This document shows, in pieces, positions 55,631 to 64,000 of a DNA stretch of 64,000 bases. A program made the position numbers and the translations under genes. A model generated the notes under the pieces. It ran no database searches. It had not been told where the DNA came from and saw only the letters and a program-made list of their open reading frames with translations. Each line of letters starts with the position of its first letter. Position 1 is the stretch's first letter. The stretch is from Cyclina sinensis (Eukaryota; Mollusca; Bivalvia; Venerida; Veneridae). The stretch is from positions 22,089,453 to 22,153,452 of the forward strand of contig JAAONU010000006.1 of NCBI GenBank assembly GCA_012932295.1, in the 5' to 3' direction.

Positions 55631-57263
55631 TGGTGTCATACTGGTTTGCAAAAACCTCTTGCAACTTTCAGCTTTGAAATTAAGAGCTATTTTATCACTC
55701 TTGACATACGTCCATATAGCAAAGCAGAAAACACATGAACATGAATATTTATTTTATTTTTGTCTGCGAATAGACCATTCCAGAAATTAGTACCTCCCTG
55801 ATTACCTCCCTTGCATCCGCCATTAAGGGACTGCACAGATTAAAGCAGTACTATAATACAGAGTTTAGAAAAGTCCTATATTGACAGCTTTAATGTGACT
55901 GTAACGTTGTATGTTAGAGAAACAGATTCATATAAACAACATGAAGCAGTAAGTGTCAGCTAAGACCTATCCCATGATCGTTTAACTGAAAGAAAGTATA
56001 TTTGTAAATGATTCTATGCTGACATTTCAATGTATTGAACTATTAAATAAAGGTCTTGTGATATTCTCCAGAAGATTAATTCCTTTTATTTTATCAGAAT
56101 TTCACAAAAAACTGCTTTTAAAAAGTGCATGTATCTGTTTTTAAAAAATCTGACTAAAAAGATACAGTTATAAAAGTGTCATTATAATTTTGTTTTCCAT
56201 ATAACATGAAATATCCACAACAATGTGAAAAATAAAACGTATTACTGTTAATCAATATCTTATAAACGTGTGCTTTGCAGCTATTATTTGATTTCTGCAT
56301 ACACAAACTCATATGTTGTACATATCAATACTTTGCAAAAACAGTTTCCCGAAATGCAAGAAAAAGGAACAGAAAAAGGTCCATATGACAGTAATGCTAA
56401 ATTTCATACGGTCTTAAAAATCATTCTTGTTAGAAAGAATAATTTTTATATATTCTTAAATTTCATATTACAATCAGGAACAAATAAATTCCATGTTTTA
56501 TAGCCTTCAGGCATTTTTCAAATGCAAATTTTGTTATTACAGTGGTTTACAGTGACTGATCAAGCAAGACTGACAATGACAATTAACGGTGACTTATCAA
56601 AACAAAAACAGTAGATCACCCCGATATTACGTAACCACATTCCTTCACCACAGGACACCGCGAAAGACAAAAGACAAATTAATAAATGAAGAAGTGCTCA
56701 ATAATACATATTTATTGTCAAGAATATTTTGCAACTATATCAAAGAATAACACAAGTTATAGTTAAAATAGAGTAAACATGCGGCTGCCAGCTGATGAGG
56801 AAAATGTTTAATTTTGTCAATTTTGTAAGCTTTCAGAGTTGTTCAAATAATTGAAATTGTAGTTCCAACTTTCAAAAAGGAGAAAAGTCCTATATTTTTA
56901 TATGCGTTTAGCACATATAATATGTGTTTTGCACAACTCAAGCTTCCATTTTGAACAGTCCAAGGTCTTTTTTCACAGTCTTTCATGTGTTAAATAATTA
57001 AAGTCAATAATATGTTCAAGTCTGGAATAAAAGATATACAAGAAACATGGCAATGCCACGAAACCAGGTTTTCAAAAATGTTGTTCTGATTCTATACTAT
57101 AGTATGAATTTTGGAATGAAGATTGCTATGAATATTCAAAAGATTATAACATGACATGAAGGAAAAGATAATATTCATGAGAATACATGATAATGAGTAG
57201 GATGTAAATTTCGGCTAACAATACTGTCTGCAAGGAGTATACTTAATAATGAGACAACAATTT
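55631..57263. other. No feature seen
   Basis: The longest stretch without recognised repeats in the right half. The 77-codon plus-strand frame at 56270-56503 lacks a family signature, and no paired splice sites around an open segment stood out. Confidence 0.4.
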
Positions 57264-57957
57264 CTGCACGTCATCTTGATGTGGTAAACATTTGTCTGAA
57301 GTTTCATCAAAATTCTTCAAAGGGTTGAAGAGTTACAGAGCGGACAGGATTTTCAATGTTAATGTCACTGTGACCTTGACCTTGGAGCCATCAAAATTCT
57401 TCAAAGGGTTGAAGAGTTACAGAGCGGACAGGATTTTCAATGTTAATGTCACTGTGACCTTGACCTTGGAGCCAGCCATGCGGAACATGCGTTCTGCACG
57501 TCATCTTGATGTGGTAAACATTTGTCTGAAGTTTCATCAAAATTCTTCAAAGGGTTGAAGAGTTACAGAGCGGACAGGATTTTCAATGTTAATGTCACTG
57601 TGACCTTGACCTTGGAGCCAGCCATGCGGAACATGCGTTCTGCACGTCATCTTGATGTGGTAAACATTTGTCTGAAGTTTCATCAAAATTCTTCAAAGGG
57701 TTGAAGAGTTACAGAGCGGACAGGATTTTCAATGTTAATGTCACTGTGACCTTGACCTTGGAGCCAGCCATGCGGAACATGCGTTCTGCACGTCATCTTG
57801 ATGTGGTAAACATTTGTCTGAAGTTTCATCAAAATTCTTCAAAGGGTTGAAGAGTTACAGAGCGGACACAATTTCGTTTGACGCCCGCCCATCCGCCCAT
57901 CCGCCCGCCATACCCCAATCTAATAACCAGGATTTTCAAAATTGAAAACCTGGTTAA
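57264..57957 (+). mobile_element. Family F element with near-identical 146-bp tandem units
   Basis: Units start CTGCACGTCATCTTGATGTG at about 57264, 57491, 57637 and 57783. The last three are spaced 146 bp and look identical over most of their length, so the array is recent or homogenised. The first carries an extra 84-bp internal duplication (the CATCAAAATTCTTCAAAGGG phrase at 57305 and 57389). The end has CCGCCCATCCGCCCATCCGC, CCATACCCCAATCTAATAAC and a hairpin at 57925-57955 (arms AACCAGG and CCTGGTT, with TTTTCAA/TTGAAAA inside) followed by AAAAA. Each unit has TCACTGTGACCTTGACCTT. The 60-codon plus-strand frames are repeat by-products. Confidence 0.85.
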
Positions 57958-57960
57958 AAA

Positions 57961-59050
57961 CAAGAGGGCCATGATGGCCCTGGATCGCTCACCTGAGTAG
58001 ATCACTCACCTGAGTACTTTGGCTGTAGGTTTGCTGTTAAGCAGTATTTCATTTTTTAATTGAAAATATATAAGTGCCTACCAACCAAATATGTAAAATA
58101 TCAGTCAATAAATAAAGGCTCTATGACAGAAAGTAGAAATATCTATTATAAGCTATGGTGACCTTGACCCAGTGACCTTAAACCCTACCCATGGGTAGAG
58201 GTCCATGCAAGGAACCTATATACTGAATATCAAAGATATTGGTCTATAAATGAAGGCTTTATGAGGTACAGTAGATAAATCTATTTTTAGCCTCCATGAC
58301 CTTTAACCTAATCTAATAATTTGAACAACCAAACAACCTTTCTGACAAACTGCCAGGATATTTGGACTGAAACAGTAGCCTCTAGAGCCTTAACAAGATA
58401 TTTCTATTTTTGGGCTCTGTGACATAGTTTTTGACCCCAGATGACCCATATTCGAACTTGGGCTAGAAATCATCGATACCACCTTTCTGACATATTTCCA
58501 GGATATTTGGGCTAAAAATGTTACCTCTACAGTGATAAAAAGGTTTTTCCATATTTGGTCTCAGTGACCTAGTTTTTGACCCCAGATGACCCATATTCGA
58601 ACCTGGGCTAGAAATCATCCAAATAACCTTTCTGACATATTACAAGGATATTTGGGCTGAAAATGTTACCTCTAAAGTGTTAACAAGGTTTTTCCATATT
58701 TGGGCTCTGTGACCTAGTTTTTGACCCCAGATGACCCATATTCGAACTTGGGCTAGAAATCATCGAAACAACCTATCTAACATATTTCCAGGATATTTGG
58801 GCTGAAAATTTTACCTCTAGAGTGTTAACAAGGTTTTTCCATATACAGGCTGTGTGACCTAGTTTTTGACCCCACATGACCCATATTCGAACTCGTCCGA
58901 GTAATTACTGGGACAAACATCCTGACCAAGTTTCATGACAATTGGAGCAAAAATGTGACCAGTAGAGTGTTAACGAACTAAGTGTGAACGGACGACAGAC
59001 ATTCATCGATCCTAATAGCTCACCCTGAGCCAGCTCAGGTGAGCTAAAAA
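57961..59050 (+). mobile_element. A element, chimeric, with duplicated head motif
   Basis: The head CAAGAGGGCCATGATGGCCC is followed by GATCGCTCACCTGAGTA and then GATCACTCACCTGAGTAC: the motif is doubled. The body switches from type 1 to type 2 at about 58320 (TTTGAACAACCAAACAACC), exactly as in 26150-27807, and carries fewer type-2 units (about four). The tail is CCTGAGCCAGCTCAGGTGAG then CTAAAAA with a perfect CTGAGC/GCTCAG stem. It abuts the A-run of the F element directly. Confidence 0.8.
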
Positions 59051-59742
59051 GTTATAACGATACAATAAATTGATGTTTATTCTGCAGCAAGTTTCACTCA
59101 GTATAAGGCAGTATTCCACCTTGAAATGTGCTAAAGTTATACAAATTGATAACGAACTTAAGCATCATATAGCAAGGTTTAGCAGTCCTTTAATGGCGGA
59201 AGGTCAAGTGACCTTTATAATGGCGGCAGTCAATTTATCAGTTCTGGAAGGGTCTATAATACCCGAAAGGGGAGTTGGATGAATGGACAGATAGATAAAT
59301 TTAAACTGTAACTGAGAGGATTTTAACAAGTGCTTTGCTAAACTCATTAGGATTTAAAAACATATTTTTAGAATGGTATAATGTATCTGTGAGTTTTAGG
59401 TCCCAGTGTAATATTCTTTACATGTATGTCTGTTTTCGATGAAAACTGTATTGCTTTACATATTGTATCCCAACTCCTGTATCGTGACACATCTCATATC
59501 TTGCTGTTGGCATATCATTTCACCCCTAGTTATAATTTTTTTTCCAACCATACAAACAAAATGAAAGCTAAAGAAATACATTATATACCAATATAAACTG
59601 TGAGACAATATCATATTCAGACATTTGTTTTTTTAATAATGAGTCCAAAATTTCTTCATACTTCCTTTTATTGTGATATTGCCTTATTCTAATTCAAAAG
59701 AATCAACAGCTCAATTTATCTAAGAAACATAATAAAATAAAC
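59051..59742. other. No feature seen
   Basis: AT-rich. A 70-codon plus-strand frame (59070-59282) has no recognised motif. Confidence 0.4.
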
Positions 59743-61433
59743 TGACAAGAGGACTGTTGGGCGAACATTATATGCCCAACAGGTGTTTTTTCTAAGCATG
59801 ATGCATTAATGATATAAGGGAGGAATAAGGCTTAAAATTAAATGATTTGCTTTAAATATTGAATTTTTTGCCTTTGACCTACTGACCCAAAAAAGGGGTT
59901 ATTCACTCACTGTGTGCAACCATTATATGAATTTTGAAGTCTCTATGAAAATGGTTGTTGAGTTATAGAGTGTTAATGATTCTCAACATTAAGGTCACTG
60001 GTACCTTGACCTTTGACATACTGACCCAAAAATGTATAGGGGTCATCCACTCCATGTGTGCAATCATGATCTATGTAAAGTTTGAAGTCTCTAGGATAAA
60101 TGATTGTCAAGTTACATGGCAGAAATGGTTTTCAATGTTAAGGTCTATGTGACCTTGACCTTTGACCTACTGACCCCAAAATCAATAGGGGTCATTCACA
60201 CAATGTGTGCAACCATTATATGAATTTTGAAAACTACAGTACGCGCCAGGAGGAACTCACATTTTCCGCTTTATTTCGCGGACGCGGAAAAAATATCTGC
60301 CGCGACATCGAGGAAAAAAAATGTATTTCCTCGATGTCTCAACATCACAAAATATCTCGGCGATATTTGACGACCAGCGCAAAATAATTAGAGTCATAAC
60401 TCACCTGGATAAGCTGAACATTTAATGAAATGACCGTAATGAAACTGTGCATTTTACGTCTGCCAATTATGTGAAATTTGGTAAAATTAAAACCAAATTT
60501 CTAATACATTTGCTGTGTAGGTTTATGTGTACTTCCGTCGTTGAAAAACCTCGTTATTGTATAGCAAAACTGATCAATAATTTTGTCAAGCCCAGAGAAG
60601 ATACAGATGTCGCAGTAGGGTTTACATGTTGTATATTTTCTTTAAATATAGGAAAGCAGTTTTAACATGTGTAAATCGAAAACCAGTCAATTTATTTTCT
60701 GAAAATAGGGTGTTCCGAGAAGCAATTACTTTTGGGTTTGAATTGTCATTCCTTCTGTTAACAAATATGAGGATTCGTAAACAAATGCATCAGAATGAGT
60801 TTTATACATTTAAATGATATTTTAAAGCGTAAAATTCGCCGAAATGTGTGTAATCAGGAACTTTGTGAGCCTCGATACATCAATTCTTACCTGTGAAAAA
60901 GTTCGCGGAATCATTTAGCAGACGTCCGCCGCGATATTTGGTGACCATGTCCGCGGTGGTGATCCTCGAAATGCGGCGGATCTGGTCGCGTTTTAAGGAA
61001 TGGGTAGTCCGCGACGACCTCGAGGAAAACGAGAGTTCCTCCTGGCAAGTACTGTACTACAGTTACTCTGCAGAAAAAATTTCACTCTACAGGTCCCTGT
61101 GACCCTGATCTTTGACATACTAGCCCCAAAAACATTATGGTTCTTCTATTTAGTAAAAGAAATCATCCTATGAAGTTTGGAGGCTCTGGGTGAAATGGTA
61201 ATCCTGTTATTGAGTGGAAACGGTTTTCACTCTAGAGGTCCCTCTGACCTTGACCTTTGACCTCCTTACCCAAAACACAACCCTGTGAAGTTCAAAGTCT
61301 TTGGCTCAACTGGTACTCAAGTTATTGAAAGAAAACAAAGTATGAAAGACAGACAAACAAACAGACACCCATGGACAAGGCAAAAAACAATATGTCTCCA
61401 TCAGAAGGGCAGGGTTGGGCGGGAGACATAACA
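59743..61433 (+). mobile_element. Family C element with hairpins at both ends, split by a TA-MITE
   Basis: Head GACAAGAGGACTGTTGGGCG: TGTTGGGC (59755-59762) pairs with GCCCAACA (59774-59781). The core has units 'gtcactgtgaccttgacctttgacctactgaccc', 'caaaataggggtcattcac' and 'atgtgtgcaaccattatatgaattttgaag'. The tail has TATGTCTCC (61391-61399) pairing perfectly with GGAGACATA (61422-61430), preceded by ACAGACAAACAAACAGACAC. The MITE at 60237-61054 interrupts it. The layout is the same as A (hairpin, tandem core, decayed microsatellite, hairpin), but the terminal sequences are unrelated. Confidence 0.65.
60237..61054. mobile_element. Tc1/mariner-type MITE, copy 2 (818 bp)
   Basis: Ends CAGTACGCGCCAGGAGGAAC and, inward from the right, CAGTACTTGCCAGGAGGAAC. 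TA is present at 60235-60236 and 61055-61056. It is similar to copy 1 (21677-22471) along its length. CG-rich arms include TTTATTTCGCGGACGCGG on the left and CGCGACGACCTCGAGG on the right. Frames of 60-72 codons occur, but no transposase motif does. Confidence 0.85.
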
Positions 61434-61444
61434 ACAAATAATTG

Positions 61445-63112
61445 AAGGTATAGCCCTTGGTGTTTCCCAGCAGCAGATTTTTAAAGTTTTCCCTATATAA
61501 ATCCTTGTGTAAAATTAAATGACCCCCAGGTGGGCCCAGTTTTGACCCCAGGGACATGATTTGAACAAACTTGGTAGAGGTCCACCAGACAATGCTGCAA
61601 ACCAAATATCTGAACCAGGGTTTCCATTTGACCCTTGAAGAGGGGTTTTGACCCCTGAATTTTAATAAAAGACCCTATTTTGACCCTTGGGTATTTTGAC
61701 TGAAGGGTCATTTTGTCTTACACTTAGGTATATTTTAGCTTAAATTCAGGTATTTTTGACTGCAGTTTGGTAAATATAGTTGCATCGGATGAAAAATGAC
61801 CCTTCAGATTTTGGAGCTAGTGGAACCGCTGTGAACTCTAGTCCTTGTGGTTTCTGACAAGAAGATTTTTAAAACTTTTCCTATATAACTCTATGTAAAA
61901 CATGTGACCCCTGGAGCGGGGCCTTTTTTGAACCAGGGGCTATGATTTGAACAAACTTGGTAGAAGTCTAGTAGACAATGCTGTACACCAAATATCTTAA
62001 CTTTAGGCTTTGTGGTATCTGAAAAGAAGATTTTTTTTAAGTTTTTCCTATAACTCTATGTAAAACATGTGACCACAGGGGCGGGGCCATTTTTGACCCA
62101 GGGCAAATGATTTGAACGAACTTGGTAGAGGTCCTCTTGGCAATGCTACATACAAAATATCTAAGCTCTATGCCTTTTGGTTTCTGATGTGAAGACTTTT
62201 TAAACTTTTTCCTATATAACTCTATGTAAAACTAGTGACCCCCGGGGCAGGGCCTATTTTGAACCAGTGGCTATGATTTGAACAAACTTATTAAAGGTCC
62301 ACTGGACAATGCTGCATACCAAATATCTAAACTCTAGGCCTTGACGTTTCTGACAAGAAGATTTTTTAAAGTTTTTCCTATATAACTCTATGTAAAACAT
62401 ATGACCCCTGGGGCGGGGCCATTTTTGACCAAGGAGCCATGATTAGAACAAACTTATTAAAGGTCCACTGGACAATGCTGCATACCAAATATCTAAACCT
62501 TAGGCCTTGTGGTTTCTGACAAGAAGATTTTTTAAGGTTTTTCCTATATAACTCTATGTAAAACACGTGACCCCTGTGGCGGGGCCATTTTTGACCCAGG
62601 AGCCATGATTTGAACAAACTTGGTAAAGGTCCACTGGACAATGCTGCACACCAAATTTCTAAACTCTAGGCCTTGTGGTTTCTGACAAGACAATTTTTAA
62701 GTTTTCCCTATATAAATCTATGTAAAATCAACTGAGCCCTGGGGTGTGGTCAGTTTTTACCCCACAGTCATAATTTGAACATACTTGGTAGAGGTCCATT
62801 AGATGATGCTTCATACCAAATATCTAAGCTCCAGGCCTTGAGGTTTCGTAAAAGAAGATTTTTAAAGATCCAACTTTTAAAATCTAATTTTAGCTCCAGT
62901 GAACCAGAAATGCAATGGACCAGAACCATTTGAACAATCTTGGTAGAGTTTCAAGCAAGGAACATCCCAGGCAAGTTTCATTTAATTTGGCCCTTTGGTT
63001 TCAGAGGAGATGTCATTTGAATGAAAAGTTGACGACGGATGGACGGAAGGACTGACGGACGAACTGACAACGGACAAGGACTGATCAGAAAAGCTCAGGT
63101 GAGCTAAAAATG
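61445..63112 (+). mobile_element. A element, head missing, tail shortened
   Basis: Starts inside ~165-bp units ('gacccctggggcggggcc', 'gccatgatttgaacaaac', 'ggacaatgctgcataccaaa', 'gtttctgacaagaagatttt'), of which about eight follow. The 3' end has GACGACGGATGGACGGAAGG and AAAGCTCAGGTGAGCTAAAA. The left arm of the tail hairpin (CACCCTGAGCAC...) is deleted, leaving only its right arm. A small hAT-like insertion lies at 61616-61831. Confidence 0.7.
61616..61831. mobile_element. Small hAT-like MITE with 5-bp target duplication (216 bp)
   Basis: Left end CAGGGTTTCCA; right end inward CAGCGGTTCCA (9 of 11). TGAAC is exactly repeated outside (61611-61615 and 61832-61836), and removal restores CAAATATCTGAACTCTAG, the normal unit text. 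Internally TTTGACCC and GGGTCAAAA motifs are repeated. Confidence 0.7.
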
Positions 63113-63402
63113 AGTCGGTGACCTAGTCTAGATGTTCTTCTCAATAACAGCTTGAAAACATCACTCAGTCGCTTTAATGTTAAAAATTTAAAGGCACTTA
63201 TGCATAAGTCATTGAAATGTATCTTTAAAGATAACTAACATCAAAATTTAGTGCCCTCAGGGCTTGGTGTTTCAGATGAAAAGATTTTAAGTTTTCCTTT
63301 TGGTTGTTACAACAACTATAGTTTAATGCATGGAATTTAATTTTTTGAATACCTGTTTAAGCTTTAAGTGCAAAGAAAAACCCTGCAAAGTATAAATCAC
63401 GA
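63113..63402. other. Eroded A-core fragment
   Basis: Contains 'ctcagggcttggtgtttcag', 'gatgaaaagattttaagttttcc' and 'tggaatttaattttttgaa', recognisable as an old A unit without ends. A mariner element entered its right side. Confidence 0.45.
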
Positions 63403-63404
63403 TA

Positions 63405-64000
63405 CGAGGAGTGTTCAAATATGAATGCATGATGCATCTTAGCACATAAAATTTTATTCTTCATAGATTCCACAAAATTTTTTATTTTGTTCCCTCAAAG
63501 TATTCACCTCCAACAGATATACAAAATTTCTGTCTCCTGATCCTATCTTTGAAGGCATTTTTATAGTCTTTTTTAAGTATACTATGAAGACACTAGAATA
63601 TTGCAGAGCAGAGGTGTTTGTGCTGAACAAATTTTCAACCTGAATTGAAACTAATTTTTTTAGCTGTGGAAACAAAAAGAAGTCACTAGGGGGAAGGTGA
63701 GGTGAATACAGAGGATGGGGGAGCAAAACGACATTTTTCTGCTTCAGCACTTTAGACACATTGTGCAATGACGCATTGTCATGCAGCAATCTGACATTGC
63801 CCAAACCTGTTGGGGGTCTTCGTTTTCGAAAGGATTTGTTTAGTTTTCGAAGAACTCTTGTCTTGTAAAATTTCGCATCAACAGATTTTCTTTTAGGAAC
63901 AGCAACCTGAATGGCGGGACCCTGAGTTGTAAAGAAAACGGCATACATTACCTCCTTTAAACTGATGGTTCTTTTTGCAATACATGGACTTCTGCCAGAC
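63405..64000 (-). mobile_element. mariner element, 3' part (continues past the window)
   Basis: TA at 63403-63404 is followed by CGAGGAGTGTTCAAAT, a typical mariner terminal repeat start, and 34 bp further in lies the 3' end of a transposase frame on the minus strand. The other end is beyond 64000. Confidence 0.8.
63454..64000 (-). CDS. mariner transposase, C-terminal part, probably inactive
   Basis: The frame is open from the window edge to the TAA at 63454-63456 (182 codons visible; true start outside). It contains KEVMYAVFFTTQGPAIQVAV, then RLLHDNASLHN with the second catalytic Asp (HDN), then LPHPLYSPHLPPSDFFLFPQ with the third Asp (PSD). These are the DDE/D residues that cut and join DNA in Tc1/mariner enzymes. 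Thirty-one residues separate the two Asp, against the usual 34, so three residues seem deleted. The conserved SPDLAP is SPHLPP. The last ~50 residues (YSSVFIVYLKKTIKM onward) diverge from the usual W-x-x-R-x-x-K-C-I-x-x-x-G-x-Y-F pattern. These changes suggest an inactive copy, though the frame is intact. Confidence 0.8.
   Translation of the reverse strand, partial: SGRSPCIAKRTISLKEVMYAVFFTTQGPAIQVAVPKRKSVDAKFYKTRVLRKLNKSFRKRRPPTGLGNVRLLHDNASLHNVSKVLKQKNVVLLPHPLYSPHLPPSDFFLFPQLKKLVSIQVENLFSTNTSALQYSSVFIVYLKKTIKMPSKIGSGDRNFVYLLEVNTLREQNKKFCGIYEE

Noticed and set aside
57292..57850. Repeated plus-strand frames (MSEVSSKFFKG...) suggesting a repeat protein
   Set aside because: They are the translation of a 146-bp tandem unit. 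146 is not a multiple of three, and each frame hits a stop on entering the next unit.
8135..63110. A conserved 3' frame in A elements (MDQNHFNNLGSASCKEHPRQ and relatives at 8135, 13715, 30971, 44201)
   Set aside because: It appears in every copy because the DNA near the 3' end is conserved. Frames run into the microsatellite and tail, start positions vary, and there is no sign of codon-level constraint by eye.
6046..63112. Palindromic heads and regularly spaced repeats considered as CRISPR arrays
   Set aside because: Spacers are absent: the units are contiguous tandem repeats in animal DNA, so a CRISPR array is not a reasonable reading.

Overview
This window is animal nuclear DNA, most likely from a bivalve mollusc (probably a heterodont clam or relative). 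It is AT-rich, has no intact protein-coding gene, and mostly consists of interspersed repeats. They have the layout of bivalve 'pearl'-type elements, which are non-autonomous Helentron/Helitron relatives: a short terminal hairpin, a core of tandem 105-165 bp units, an (ACGG)n microsatellite, and a 3' hairpin ending in CTAA or CTAG. The species assignment is an inference from repeat style. Family names here (A to J) are local labels.

Layout: 1-3165 is a ~1 kb tandem repeat. 3600-3885 is a SINE-like copy. 4320-5371 is a decayed LINE 3' half (minus strand) that still shows the reverse transcriptase FADD motif. From 5600 to 9050 a G element is split by a 2.3 kb A element. 9050-16567 holds B, D, F and I tandem elements with one A element nested in them. 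16568-33111 is a run of A elements; one sits inside a J element that also carries a Tc1/mariner-type MITE. 33469-41560 is a J satellite-like array with higher-order duplications, followed by H elements, with two hAT-like insertions. 42079-45947 is A elements again. 46075-50868 has B, D and A fragments with three more hAT-like insertions. 52376-63112 has E, A, D, F, A, C and A elements, with a second copy of the TA-MITE and a small hAT-like insertion. The window ends inside a mariner element (63405-64000, minus strand).

Gene-like traces are few and all on the minus strand. They are a 49-bp exon candidate with strong splice sites (41868-41916), a 72-bp exon candidate (29412-29483), and a SET-domain-like exon with a frameshift and a stop (27859-28000). 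They could belong to one decayed or heavily repeat-filled gene, but phase does not connect the last two directly, so linkage is unproven.

The points most worth following up are: covariation in the head hairpins of the A elements; the inverted match between A heads and tails, with A|A (T|T on the other strand) insertion; the recurrence of nuclear-receptor half-sites (AGGTCA, as DR1, DR2, DR6 and palindromes) in otherwise dissimilar cores; hAT-like insertions whose target duplications are 5, 6 or 8 bp; a degenerate TTF-type zinc finger in one of them; and chimeric A elements that appear to have moved after recombining.
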